Shown: positions 1 through 10,492, counted from the stretch's first letter. The stretch is 20,722 bases of DNA from Spirogloea muscicola (GCA_009602725.1 WELB01000030.1:506615-527336); one strand, 5' to 3'. Notes: generated by a model not told the origin, from the letters alone. Made by a program: numbers and translations.

Positions 1-163
1 GGCCCGAGGCCGGGCGCCGGCTGGCGACGCGCCGGGGCCTCTTGCACGGCCGGCCCGGCGGTCGCCCCTCCGGCGCGAAGGCTCCGCCTCCCGGAGCCTC
101 TGCCCGCCGCCCGACGGCGACGCCCTCGTCTTCCTGGCCGTCGCCATGAGGCGCCCTTCCTGA
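1..163. other. Very GC-rich edge segment, possible exon end on either strand
   Basis: The first ~160 bases are extremely GC-rich, as are other 5' exons in this window. On the plus strand one frame stays open from position 2 and stops with TGA at 161-163, ending in DGDALVFLAVAMRRPS, which could be the tail of a gene entering from the left. On the minus strand an ATG at 148-146 opens a basic Arg/Pro/Gly-rich frame that leaves the window, which would be the first exon of a divergent gene. GC-rich DNA keeps several frames open by chance and I recognise no family, so I cannot choose between these readings. Confidence 0.2.
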
Positions 164-886
164 GAGAAGCCTGTGGCGCGGCGCACTTGGCGGCAGCCTC
201 CCGAGGGCAACGCCTTCCCAAGGCAGGGCTTTTGTGCCAGAAACGCCAGCGGACGCGCGCCAACTGGGCCCCCGGCGTGCTACCGCCAATACCTTCCTCG
301 ACGACGCGTGGCAACAGCGGCGGTTAACGAGCATCGAAGCTGCCTGCACTGAGACGCTCGCAGGTGTGGACATCCAGGCCATCGGCTCTCGTCCGGATGT
401 AGCCACTCGGCATGCACGCTCTGCATTCTCTGCGCCAGGCCTGCATGCTGGCCAGCAGTGAGTGGCTGCAGCGTCAGCGGCAGAGGGCCCCTTCGAGTGT
501 CCAATAGATCCCTGCATGGGGTAAGCAAGCATGGAATTGCCAGCTACCTGGCCCATAGTGCGCTGGTATTCGACATGTGCGCAAGATGACTTCCTCTTCT
601 ATAACCTGTGCTCTGCAAGCAGGGCTGAGTGGTAGTCCGCACTTGCTCGAGGCTGCTGGGGCAGCATCACTGGTTCAATGGCAGCATCAACGCTGGGAGT
701 TGTTATCACCGAGCATGATGTGAGTAGAACACACTGGCTTGCATAATAATCCGACCGTACTTGTGCAGCCTTGAGAGGCTCAGTGCTGAGGCTGAGTGCT
801 CACCAAGAGGCCTGCTCAAGACAAGTCAATGCTACTTCTAGTGTGTGCGTTTTTCCTTTGTCTGTGTCTCCTTCTCACTCCACCAG
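164..886. other. No confident gene; possible leader exons of the coiled-coil gene
   Basis: No family is recognisable here. A plus-strand frame opens at 152 and runs to a good donor (GTGAGT at 458). An ATG at 411 in another frame gives about 31 codons (MHALHSLRQACMLASSEWLQ and onward) before a TAG at 506-508. A second strong donor, GGTAAGC, lies near 520. One of these may be a first exon of the downstream coiled-coil gene, but none joins in phase directly to the exon at 887, so an intermediate exon would be needed. From about 530 to 840 I see only AT-richer intron-like DNA, ending in a long pyrimidine tract that leads to the acceptor at 884-886. Confidence 0.25.
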
Positions 887-3800
887 GTGCATAGGAGGGC
901 CTTAGCTTTGGGCCTCATCAAGAAGACATACTGCAAACCTCTCATTGAAACGTACCTGCTCACTGAGACCATCGAAGGACCTTCCTGCCGCTTACACAGC
1001 ACCTCCTTGTGACAGGATGCCAGCAGTGTGGACGACTCGCTTGACAGCCCAGTTGCAGTATCACTCCGGCAACAGGTTTCTTTGGATGGTAATGTAGATG
1101 ACATGGTCGACAGCCCCATCACTGCAACATTACGGCACCACTTTCAGTCAAGGAATAGGCTTTCCCCTCAACGGTCGCTGGACAGCCCCATCACAGTAAC
1201 ACTGCGACAACATTTTGAAATGGATGACAGGCTCTCGCCCCAGAGAGGTGAGTCAGGCTTGCTGCTTCAGGGATATTGCAGTGAAGCTCCTCGGTGAAGT
1301 ACCTACCTTTAGAAAAGCTCATCAGATCTCTAACATGGCATCTCTGCGTGGCTTGCTCCCACAATTGGCCTGAGGTTGGCACTTTACCAATCAGTAAACT
1401 CTTGCCTCTCATGTGTTCCTGACTTCCACTGCTTGTAAAGATGCAGGTGACTCAGAGAAGGTGGCCTACCCAGATGATGAAGTGTTGAGGCATATGCAAG
1501 TTGCAGAGGAGGCTGTCAGCGGTACGTCAATGTTTGTTCTAGCTCCATGGCAAGCAAAAGCTAGCGGTACATTATGCAGTTGGGTAACGATAGTTGAAGA
1601 GAAGCATCAGGCTGCAAAATGTGAACTTCGGATCGAAGATCTTTGTTTGCATCTACATGTCAATGCCAAGCTATTCCCAACCGTCCAAGTACACAACATA
1701 TTGATCTCCAATCTGAGTTGCGCAAAACCAGGATGGGAGCGAGCGACTGCTGAATCCAAGGAGCTGAAAGCGCGACTGGGCAGTGCCCTGCATGACATCC
1801 AGGCTCAAGAGGTCAAATGTACAAGGCTTGATGCAGCACTGAAGGTCAGGCTAGTGAGACCAGCTGATGCGATGCAAGTCAATGCTAGCATGCAATGAGC
1901 GAGCTAGACCTGCACGTGGTTGTTAGTTAGCTGTTCTCTGGATGGTGATTTGTCCGCGACCTCCATGTGGCAGGAATGCATGCGTGAGCTGCGCAAGGCA
2001 CGGGAGCAACAAAGCAAGAGCTCCTCAAGAACTTCAGGCCTAACTGCTGATTCAAACCAAGAGAACGGCCAAATTCCTATCCTGGCTGAGCAAGACATAT
2101 CAGCAAGAGTGGAGAAGGCTCTGGCAAATAAGCAGGACGAGTGGGAGGAGGTAAAGAGAGGTCTGGAAGCCAAAGCTACCGAGATGGAGCAACAGATGCA
2201 GGACCTGATGTCGGAGATGGATGCTATGGCCGTGGTCTTGGAGGACAGAGCCCTCATCATACATGTATGACTGCTGTTGACAGTCTAGCATGAGTGGTTG
2301 AGAATTACTATTGCAGTCCATTCTGCTTTTTAACGTTGTTCCCGCTCTTGATGGTTGAATCTGTAACAACAGCCTTATCGGCTGCTTGACAAGTCAAGAA
2401 GCAATAGTCAGGCCAGTCTCTGTGATGAAGTTGAGTAGGTAGGTCACTTTCTAAGGCAAGTATTAGAAGCTAAGTAGAAAGCACTAGGAGCCAAGAAGAA
2501 TCATGACGGCCAAATTGAATTGCTGACAGGACCTGGAAATTGCTAAAGTGCGCTCGGAGAAGGAGAGGGAACAACTTGCTCTGCTTCTGGAGGAACTGGA
2601 ACAGGAAAAGTGTTCTACTGCTGATGAAGAGGATGACTCTTACACAATCACTGGCACTGCAGCAAGAAGTCATTCAGGTGATCATGCTGGAGCCCTAAGT
2701 GGCAGTGAAACGGATGGCAAGTGCCCAACAGAGCGCAAGGACCTGAGCAGGATAGACTTGGACGTTGGCCGGCTGGAGGAGCTAGAGCTTGAGTGCAAAG
2801 AGTTGAAGGAGATGCTACATGCCTTCAAGACGAAGCAGGCAGAGGACAGACAACAGCAGCTTGAGGCGGAAGTGAAAGAAGTCAAGGAGGTGGCAGATAA
2901 GGTGGATGGCAGCGCTCTATCTTATCAGAGTGACAGTGATAGTGGGTCCAGCTTGACCGAAGCCAGTCACTGTGACGTGAGGACCCCAACTGCAGCCAAG
3001 CAGCGGCCGCGGCTGACACCCTCAGACGGACTGCACGTGGGTGCTATGAACTTTGTCAATCTGAAGGCTGAGCCCCAAGCATGGGAGCAGGAGAAGAGTA
3101 AGCTGACATCTGCCTTACAAAAGAGAGAGTCTGAGCTCCAAGCGATGACTGAGCTGTGCGAGGCGCTGCAGCGCAGTCTGAGGGCCGTGCAAGGTCAACT
3201 TCAGACCATGGAAGCAGAGGGGTCCACGAACTCAGGCTCATTCCAAATGGCTGCCAGTTTAGTGGCTCTCAGGTATGCCACTGCAGTGCTGCACGTGTGT
3301 CTGTAAGTCACGTGCTAAATGCCAGCTGTTTGAGGTCCTTGTGCCACCTTGACATTGCTCTGCAGTAGTACATGATTGTCAGGTTGCTGTCAAGGTTGAT
3401 GACTCTTTGCTCTGTCGTACCGTGCAGTGACACTGCTTCTAGCCGTTCAATGGCAAACGTCATGGATCAGCAACTCCAGGAACGAATGGCGTGGCTGCAG
3501 AACGAACTCTGTGAAAGCCAGCAGCACAATGGATGTCTCAAAGGTGCAAGAGAATGTTACGCTACTGGATGCAGAGCTCTCTTTGTCCAACAGTGAGAAG
3601 GACAGGATGGAGACAGAGCTAAGCACGCTCAGCAGCCGCAACAGAGAGCTGTTGACCGAGGTTGCAAATTGGAAGAGTCGAACTGCAATCATACAAGCTG
3701 AGCTTGCGGCAGTCAGGCGCGGGTTTGGGCCTGATGCAGGGAGTACGGAGGCAGCTCAACCGCACACTGTGAAAGGCCAGCTAGCGGTTCTAGAGGCAGA

Positions 3801-6800
3801 GCGCACAGGAGCACAGGCAGAATCAGCTACACGTGTGGACAGCAATGTATATGCAGCTGCAGGACAAGGGGAAAGAGCAGGTATACCGTCCTCAATTAGT
3901 GTGAAGGTGGTCCTCCTACTTAAGACGGTGATGCAATTGCAAATCCATGAGTAAATGCTGGTCAGCTCCTCATACTTTGACGCAATGCTTTCAGCAGTCA
4001 TCATGCATACAGAATGCCCATCAGCTGTGCATAAAGTATCTCCTTTTGGAGCTGTGGTGGCAAACAAGTCCTCTATGTGTCAGCTTATGCAACTTTGTAG
4101 TTGTTCATGGTGCAGGAGTTACAGCTAGTAGTCTTGCACGGCAAGAGGACTCTGAGGTGCTTCCAAGTAATGACACTGTAAATTCTGCTGACTTATGTAC
4201 TGACAGCATCAGTACCAAAGATATCCGCAGGAGCCACGCAAACACGACAGCAACAGCCGGTCACTTCGGGGGAAGTGACCATCTTGGCAATGTGGAATCT
4301 GGTGCTCAGAGCCAGTTAGCAATTGATGGTTCCGTAGCCAGCAGTCATGAGCTGTGCAGTCGTCTGCATGGTGAGTGCACCGCTGTAAGAGCCAAGGTAG
4401 AGGAGCTCTCAAGCAGGTTGGAGCACTTGCAAGGAGAGAAGGAATGCCAGATCAAGCTACAGAATGCAGTCGCTCAAGAGCTCATGGATGCCCAAAACCG
4501 GGCTTCTGTCTTAGAAGCTCGGCTTTCAGAGGAAACAATGAGGACAGAAGAGCTGCATTTAGCTGCCCTGGAAGAGAATGCAAGTATCAGCCACCAGCAG
4601 GATCTGCTGGCAGAACTTGAGGCTGCAAGACAAACAGTAAACGAGCTGAGGGCATCCAAGGGGGCATATCTTGCAGGTATGCTTGGCCTGGTGTAGGATG
4701 TTGAATGAGGACTGTAGATGTGGCCCGTCTTGCAACAATTCTGCAAGACTGTTAGGAGCCCTTCGTTTGGGGAGATCTCCTTTGCAAGGCCGTTAATATG
4801 GCAGGCTGCCACAAATTGGACACACGCATATATCTCATCTGCTTTTCTGAGTATGCATATGCTAGCTTTTGTGCTCTCGAATGCCCGACACCAGCATCTA
4901 TCAGCTTCTTACTTTCGTTTGGTGAGTTACGCAGAATTCGAAGATTTGAGGTGTAAAAAGGAGGAATTGGAGCAAGAGCTGGTTGGAGTGAAGGTGCAAC
5001 TAGGGGAGATGGCAGTTTGTCTAGCAGATGCCACAAAGGAGGTAGTAAGCCTACCCAGTTGCCTGCAAGCCCCGGATGAATGGAAGTGCTGCTCTGACTT
5101 CTGAATTTTGAGGTTCTGAGATAGTCCTAGTGCTAAGACGTGACTTTGGCTACTCATAACCATTCACATGAGAGAAGGCTCCACCTTGTCCTCCCCCTCT
5201 TGTTATCACTTGCTGGTGGTTACAGTCGGTAGAGACTTGACATAGCCAGATGGTGCCTCTGTCCAATGAATAGATCACTGACCTGTCCCGGAAAGCAAAG
5301 GAGAGTGAAGACTTTGCAAGACAAGTAAGAGGAGATGTTGAAGTGGAGAAGGCAGGCGGATACTTGCAGCATACCACTCGCAGCCTGGAAGACGCTGTGA
5401 ATGAAGATAGGTATGTTGCTGCCACTGTCTCATGCCAACTATCTCTGAGAGGCATTGTCAGCTTCCAACATTTGTGGGAGGAGGTCAATAAGATCAGCTG
5501 TGTGGTACGTACAGTGACACAGAGATCCCAGACGCTGACACAGAAGCAAGGCTACTGCTTTTGAAGCTCACTTTCAGACGCATTCGCTGTACTGCAGACA
5601 AATAGCTCTTGAAGAAACAGAAAGGCAAGAACAGCCAGGAGCGTCGAGGGCAGAACAGCTCAGCAAGGATGTGGAGGACTTGACATCCCAGCTTGGAGCC
5701 TGCAGGGATGACCGTGCTCCGCTGATTGTTGAGCTTTCAGCGATGACATACGCGCAAGAAGAAGTGGCTGCCAGATGTGGCAGACTGGAGCAGGAGCTCA
5801 GGACCGCAGAAGAGGCTCAAGACAATTTGAGATCTGCGGTCACGGCTTGTCAGCTGGAGCGTGACAGGTTGGGCGTGGACTTGGCAGCCATCACCAGCCA
5901 AGCAGTTGAGCTGGCATCGCAGTGCCAGGAGAAGCAGGCCCGTATGCAGGAGGCACATCTGGAGCTGCAGAGATTGAAGGATGACATGCACGCAGGTAGC
6001 TTCAGATTTGCTGAGCTACAAGCGGAGCTGGAAAATCAGCGGGAGGCAGCAGGTCACGCACAACAGGAGGTTGATACTGCCCAGCTTGAGTTGGCGAAGT
6101 TGAGGGCGGACTTGGCAGCAGCACAGTCAGCGGGTGGCAGCACGGAGGTGTCCAAACAGGAGCTTGAGAATATGCTGGCAGATGCCATGGACCGCCTCAG
6201 CATGGCAGTGGAGGAGCTGGTGGTGGTGAAGGAGCAGAGGGAGCATCTGAGCCAGCAGCTCCAAGAGGTGCTGGCCAGTGGAAGCATGCTGATGGCGCAG
6301 CTCAACTCGGCTAAAGGGGAATTGGACATGGAGCGGGCCACTCGCGACTTCATCGTTGGCAAGCTGCAGCACGAGCTTCAAGAGCTCTATGCCAGGTGTG
6401 TACAGCTGCACTACATGAGTCTGGCAGTCTTGGGCAGCCACTTGCTCACAGTTCGTTTCCAAGTAGCTGACTGATAGAAACCTGCTCGTGTTTTCTCCTC
6501 AACTCCTGATGGGCTGGCTGGCTGCGTTGCTGCAGAGCCAGTGATGACGCGATTGCCAATCTTGCTAACGTCATTGCGGAGAAAGTATGGCATCTTCCAC
6601 ACGAACAAACCCTTTTTGCTGATATGCCATTTGGTCCTTATTGGTGGGGTGCGTGCAAGCTGAGTACTAGTATAGAACGTCTCACACAAGCAGGCATTGC
6701 TCTGGACATCAATAAACACCCATTTCGATTTGTGCAGGATGCGGAGCTTGCATCTGCTAGCAAGCGGCTGGAGGATGCCAGGGCCACAATTGAGGCCCTG

Positions 6801-7433
6801 GGAGAGCAGCTTGTGGCACTGGCGGCGCCGAGGCCGACCAGCCCGCCAGTCTATGGAGAGTGGGGTACTCGCACTCTCGCCCTGCAGGAGCTGGCAGCGT
6901 CCACGGTCCAGAATCCCCTCTACCAGGAGTCTGTGCAGCACTGTCAGGACGGCAGAGCCAGCATTCGGATGTGGAATGGCCTGCAGGTGCCAGGCCCAGC
7001 AGCGGCAGCAACTCATGGTTCCCAGGGGGATAGAGAGCCAAGCTCGCCGTTTGCCCAAGCATCCGCAACGCCACCACCTTCTGCTGCAGATGCCGGATCC
7101 AGGCCACATAGATATCTCGGCGCGGCCCTCTCGCCATCGTCTACCTCACCCGGAACGCCTACAGAAGTCACAGCTTCACCAGCTGACTTTCCCAGCTACT
7201 CGTCGCTGTCTCACTTCTACTCGCCTATCTCTGTCTCTAGACCTGGCATAGGAGGGCTGTCGCCGCAGTTGTACGAGCAGGGTGCACCAGCCAAGGCCAG
7301 GCTTGCAAGTGGACCTTCACCAGGGAGCAAGGAAGCAGGAACCCCGCGCCAGGGCCGCTTGGCCAAGGTGACCTTGTCAGGGTTCCTGGCTCGAGCAAAG
7401 CGTGCGCGGTGGATGTTTGACTCGGACAGGTAG
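887..7433 (+). CDS. Large coiled-coil protein with N-terminal DSPI repeats and Ser/Pro-rich tail (13 exons, 5' end uncertain)
   Basis: Exons fitted by splice sites and phase: 887-948, 1027-1247, 1447-1521, 1732-1844, 1974-2264, 2530-3272, 3428-3880, 4116-4676, 4935-5041, 5274-5410, 5598-6395, 6536-6584, 6738-7433 (stop TAG). Every junction keeps phase if one base near 3543 is skipped, giving about 1,434 residues. The first exon (VHRRALALGLIKKTYCKPLI) is less certain, and the true start lies upstream. Residues ~22-95 carry three DSPI-type repeats. Roughly residues 140-1235 are charged Leu/Glu/Lys/Gln-rich heptad sequence typical of a long parallel coiled coil, for example MEQQMQDLMSEMDAM and LELECKELKEMLHAF. 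The last ~200 residues are rich in SP/TP (PTSPP, LSPSSTSPGTP, YSPIS, LSPQ) and end in a basic SGFLARAKRARWMFDSDR tail. I see no motor, kinase or membrane segment. The architecture suggests a cytoskeletal, centrosomal or organelle scaffold, but that is inference and I do not recognise the family. Confidence 0.8.
1043..1247 (+). repeat. Three tandem coding repeats, consensus DSPITVTLRQHF
   Basis: Three copies start at 1043, 1109 and 1181 (spacing 66 and 72 bases, i.e. 22 and 24 residues). They read DSPVAVSLRQQV, DSPITATLRHHF and DSPITVTLRQHF. Copies two and three also share the trailing segment RLSPQR. At the DNA level each copy begins GACAGCCC, so this is a recent in-frame duplication series. 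Each copy puts a Ser-Pro pair before a beta-prone, basic stretch, which could be a phosphorylation or docking site; that function is inference. Confidence 0.85.
3540..3575 (+). other. Frame break inside the coiled-coil gene (indel or 31-nt mini-intron)
   Basis: The frame coding LQNELCESQQHNGCLK up to 3542 hits a stop soon afterwards. The coiled coil continues in the next frame as VQENVTLLDAELSLSN from 3544. Dropping one G at 3543-3544 joins them seamlessly. Alternatively, a GT at 3544 and a GCAG ending at 3574 would define a 31-nt intron that also restores phase (CLK then ELSLSN). The other introns here are far longer, roughly 110-400 nt, and the skipped-base version preserves heptads, so an indel is favoured. 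Confidence 0.7.
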
Positions 7434-8124
7434 TGAGCTGCTTTGCCAGTGGCAATGCCTGCAGTGACGTTCTGAGACAACCAGGCTGGGTGGCAGCAAT
7501 GGTATGCGGTGGCATCTCCAGTGTAGTGTACTCTTTCCATAGTGAACAAAGGGCTCTCATTACTAGCAGCTAATTCTGCTGCAATCTACTTACACTTAAA
7601 ACTTCGCCTTGTAGTTTTGATTGTTGTCCACGTCGATGTGGTAATCAATTGTTACAAAGAAATAATTGCTGGACCTTAAAGCAATAGATCAATAGGTAGT
7701 CAGCGTCCTCACCAAGCGGGGGACGAGATGAACACCCAACAAGTGTACAGTGGACTCTGTGCTGTGATAACGTTGATGTGGTAACCAACCTTCACTCGCT
7801 CTCCAGAGCTGCCTGCGCTGTGCCTTCTAGACACATGCAATATCAAAACCTCATCAAGCTCTTTGTTCAGCCAATCGCTTCTAAGTCTGCATGGGCACCA
7901 GCCTGTGCAGCTGGCTTTACTAGATGCCAACATGTAAGGTCAAAGGTCCATGGAATAGTTGGAGCCGAGTAGCCTGTGGACGTCAAGAACCCACCACACT
8001 TGGCGGGATCATCGATGACGACAGGTAATACGCGGAAGAGCAAAAGGGAGAACCACTTAGATAAGCAGGACTAGACTCAGCTTCTTTCTTGCGGGAGTCT
8101 GCAGCACTGCACTACTGCTCGCCA
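7434..8124. other. Intergenic region between convergent genes
   Basis: This stretch holds the 3' flanks of the coiled-coil gene (+) and the ceramide synthase gene (-). No ORF looks real. TGTAA, the usual green-algal polyadenylation signal, occurs on the plus strand at 7933-7937 and on the minus strand at 7652-7656 and 7590-7594. If all are used, the two 3' UTRs overlap by a few hundred bases. TGTAA is short and expected by chance, so this is only suggestive. A repeated motif in this stretch is listed separately. Confidence 0.45.
7630..7787 (+). repeat. Repeated motif acgtYgatgtggtaaYcaa
   Basis: The motif occurs at 7630-7648 and again at about 7769-7787 with two base differences, 139 bases apart. 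A third copy of its core (ATGTGGTAATCAATTG, 16 of 16 identical to 7636-7651) lies at 8687-8702 inside the large intron of the ceramide synthase gene. The three short copies may be remnants of a dispersed repeat or binding sites. Confidence 0.6.
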
Positions 8125-8141
8125 TCAATCATCGTCCGTGT
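8125..8141 (-). other. 17-nt terminal coding micro-exon of the ceramide synthase
   Basis: After the donor at 8255, the only acceptor that restores the acidic family tail is GTGGCAG at 8148-8142, preceded by a strong pyrimidine tract. It adds a split Asp codon, then Thr-Asp-Asp-Asp and TGA, so the protein ends VRSDTDDD, as in plant homologues ending in Asp/Ser/Glu runs. If the intron were retained, the protein would end in an unrelated GWSIAAC. Confidence 0.75.
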
Positions 8142-9714
8142 CTGCCACAGCAGAGGAAGAAAGAAGCATGTGAGCAGTGCTAACTCGCTCCCGCTTTGTC
8201 GCGACATCAGCAAACGATTAAGAGCTAGAGCCTTAGCACGCTGCTATCGACCAACCTGAGCGGACATCGTCGCCAACTTTGCCGCGGTTCTTGAGCTGCC
8301 GGAGGATCATCCGGGAGATGAGGAGCCACCAGTAGAGATGCACGAGCAGCAGCGTGATGAGCATGGAGTTGAAGGCATAGTATAGCCGCGGGCACGCCGG
8401 ATTGCTCAGGTCCACAATCTGCAGTACCTCCCAGCTGCAGCGGCGGGCAGCCGAGCGGGTCAGGGCCCTCTTGCAGGGCCTGGGCGAGAAGAGTCCACGA
8501 CAGTGACTTGGCGCCGAGCTGGTGATCTGGCTCGTCTTAGGCTATGACAATGTTTTAGACTGACGGCCTAGCGATGCTTGCTAGCCTGAGAACCAAGGAT
8601 TGTGTTATGGCTCACATTCAGCAGCCTGCACTCTGCACTTTGCGGTGAAATATCAAGAAGGACCTGGGCTAAAGATGGAGCAAGACATGTGGTAATCAAT
8701 TGCAGATGGACGCCACAGCAATCGGGGCGAGCGTCTGATAAGAAGCATCACCCATGTTCCGCACTCACCTTGTGCTCCGGATAATCCAGAAGGGGAAGTA
8801 GACGAGTCGCAGGGCGACCCAGGAGAAGGCAAAGAGGGCGAAGACGATGGAGGCAGCAGCGTCGCGGCCCGAGTACTTGAGGAGCTTGGCGGACTCCATC
8901 AACACGTCGCTTGCGTCATGGAGCGCCAGCACGATGGAGCCCACACGAAAGCTCCTGCGCACCACGGCGGCAGCAGCGGGTCGGGTGAGCTGGCACTGCG
9001 GCCTGAGAGGGGCGGCGCACTGTCAAGGCTACCACGATGGTCGAGGCATTGATGGAGGTGGTTCACAGGTGCTCAGTTACCAATTAGCAGGAGGGAGGGA
9101 AGGGGGGAGGAAGACCTGGTTGCGTATGAGTACGCAATGAGGGCGATGGAGACGAAGTGGTGGCCCATCATGACGCCGAAGTCCTTGCGGCGCGTCTCCC
9201 AGAAGAGCAGCGCAACGACGCTGTACACGTAGAACCCGCCCTGCCCAGTGTACAGCAGCTTCAGCTTGAACCTGCGGGCCCCCACCAAGCAGCAGCAGCT
9301 CCGACGGCGTCAGCCGCTCCGAACCATGGCCGGCCGCAGAGCGGCGGCAGCGGCGTCCAGCCAGAAGCAGAACTGCGGCACGAAGTCCTTCTATATCCTT
9401 TCTGGATAACAACGATGGGTTATTTGATCTACATCTCTAACCTTCACAGGTTAGCTCAGACCATGTCATTGACTGCACCCTATCGATAATGCAAAGCTGT
9501 TTGCGAGCTCATTGCTATAACGGCGGTGGGGCGGACTTGATGGGCTGGTCGGGCCAGCCGGCCCAGAAGGCGGCGGTGCTGGCCGCCCACGGCTCCGGCA
9601 GCGTGACGGCGAGCGCGTAGGCCTCGGCGGCGGCGTAGTACGCCAGCTTCCAGCACGACTCCGCGAACTTGGCCGCCGTGCGCCGCCGCGCCGCCTCCGC
9701 CGCCGCCGCCGCCG
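8125..9714 (-). CDS. LAG1/TLC-domain ceramide synthase, 5' end missing
   Basis: Ceramide synthases N-acylate sphingoid bases with fatty acyl-CoA in the ER membrane. Exons in transcript order: 9714-9537, 9271-9116, 8954-8769, 8434-8256, 8141-8125 (stop TGA 8127-8125), all phase-consistent; about 237 residues remain. Visible family blocks are KFAESCWKLAYYAAAE, PEPW with WPDQPIKFKLKLLY, GGFYVYSVVALLFWETRRKD, GVMMGHHFVSIALIAYSY (the His pair of the Lag1 motif), LALHDASDVLMESAKLLKYS (the conserved HD..D), FPFWIIRSTSWEVLQ, a final hydrophobic helix (LITLLLVHLYWWLLISRMIL), and the tail GKVGDDVRSDTDDD. The order and tail match plant and algal LAG1 homologues. The donor GTCCGC at 9536 is weak but gives an exact family match. 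The expected N-terminal ~80-100 residues with the first membrane segment are absent: upstream of 9714 the frame meets a stop and opposite-strand exons begin. Confidence 0.9.
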
Positions 9715-9720
9715 CTGCAG
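9715..9720. other. CTGCAG palindrome where two truncated opposite-strand genes meet
   Basis: Reading left on the minus strand, the ceramide synthase exon begins immediately after this CTGCAG. Reading right on the plus strand, the Cys-rich gene exon begins immediately after the same six bases. Each gene lacks its upstream exons on the far side, because that DNA is the other gene's exon. Directly left is a CCG trinucleotide run. This looks like a rearrangement or assembly junction, though CTGCAG could also serve as a splice acceptor on both strands. Confidence 0.55.
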
Positions 9721-10492
9721 GAGCTCTACTTCGGCCTCTTCACGCTGCGGACGGCGGGCGCGTACTTGTACGACGCCGCCGAGAACCGGTCCCGCGTCGA
9801 CCGCGCGGACGGCCGCGGCGACCGCTACTGCGGGTAGGCGCCGCCTGCTTCCCAATGGCGCTGCCGTTTGTGGCGGCCGTGGCTCGGGCCCTCCGTAAGC
9901 CCCTTGATGAGAGCCGCTCGTCACTGTCGTCTGATGGCGAGCGCCCGTGTTCGGCGGTCGTTTGTTCGCTGGCAGGACCGCCGCGCCGCTGAGTGCCACG
10001 CCGTGCAGCCACCTGGTCGTGGACGGCGTGCGATACCTTCTTTTTCCAGACCTTCGGGTTAGTTGCCATGGCCACCCAGCGGAGCTCCATCAGGCGGTTG
10101 ATTTATTTAGCCCATTTCCTGCAAGCTCGCAGCTGCGCTCAGCTGCTAAGTAGGTGAAGCAGGCCGGAGACGCTGACGTCGTGACCTCGTCGCTCTCCTC
10201 GCTCGGAAGTACTGCTGCACGTGCTGCACGGCTGCCAACGGCTGCGGCATCCTGGCGCGGGACTGGCTCGCTGGCGCCGCGTACCTGGGCAGTGATGAGG
10301 TCGACGGCGTCGTGTGTGACAAGTGGTCAGCTCCCGTTGCGCATGGCTGGCGCTTCGCTTGATTCGTGGGAATTAAGCGAAGCGAAACCCATGCCAAGGC
10401 CTGGTTGCTTCAATGCAAATGGGCCCAAAGTTGGGCTCTAACAGCGAGGGTGTGGCGTAGGAACAAGCCGGGCCTGCAGAATAATTACTACT
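9721..10492 (+). CDS. Fragment of a conserved Cys-rich protein of unknown function (4 exons, both ends missing)
   Basis: Exons 9721-9833, 9976-10057, 10210-10325 and 10461-10492 join in phase. Together they give about 114 residues: ELYFGLFTLRTAGAYLYDAA, then ENRSRVDRADGRGDRYCG, TAAPLSATPCSHLVVDGVRY with LLFPDLR, YCCTCCTAANGCGILARDWL, AGAAYLGSDEVDGVVCDKW and NKPGLQNNYY. The PC-H-(x)n-YL-FP, YCC-CC-A-GCG and DWL-A-YLG-CDKW-GLQ-NYY blocks resemble a family of small secreted or lumenal proteins of plants, algae and other protists that I know only as uncharacterised. The Cys pairs suggest disulphides or metal binding. The signal-peptide end is missing at the CTGCAG junction. The C-terminal end is lost at the N, just after NYY, where relatives continue for some tens of residues. 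The minus-strand open frames here are antisense shadows. Confidence 0.72.

Noticed and set aside
6411-7109. Minus-strand 232-codon open frame
   Set aside because: It lies opposite the last exons of the coiled-coil gene, which are supported by phase and composition; its Trp/Arg-rich sequence is typical of an antisense shadow.
9466-9999. Minus-strand 177-codon Arg/Pro-rich open frame
   Set aside because: The same bases in another minus frame give the ceramide synthase block KFAESCWK...WPDQPIK, and the right half is antisense to the Cys-rich exons; GC-rich DNA keeps this frame open by chance.
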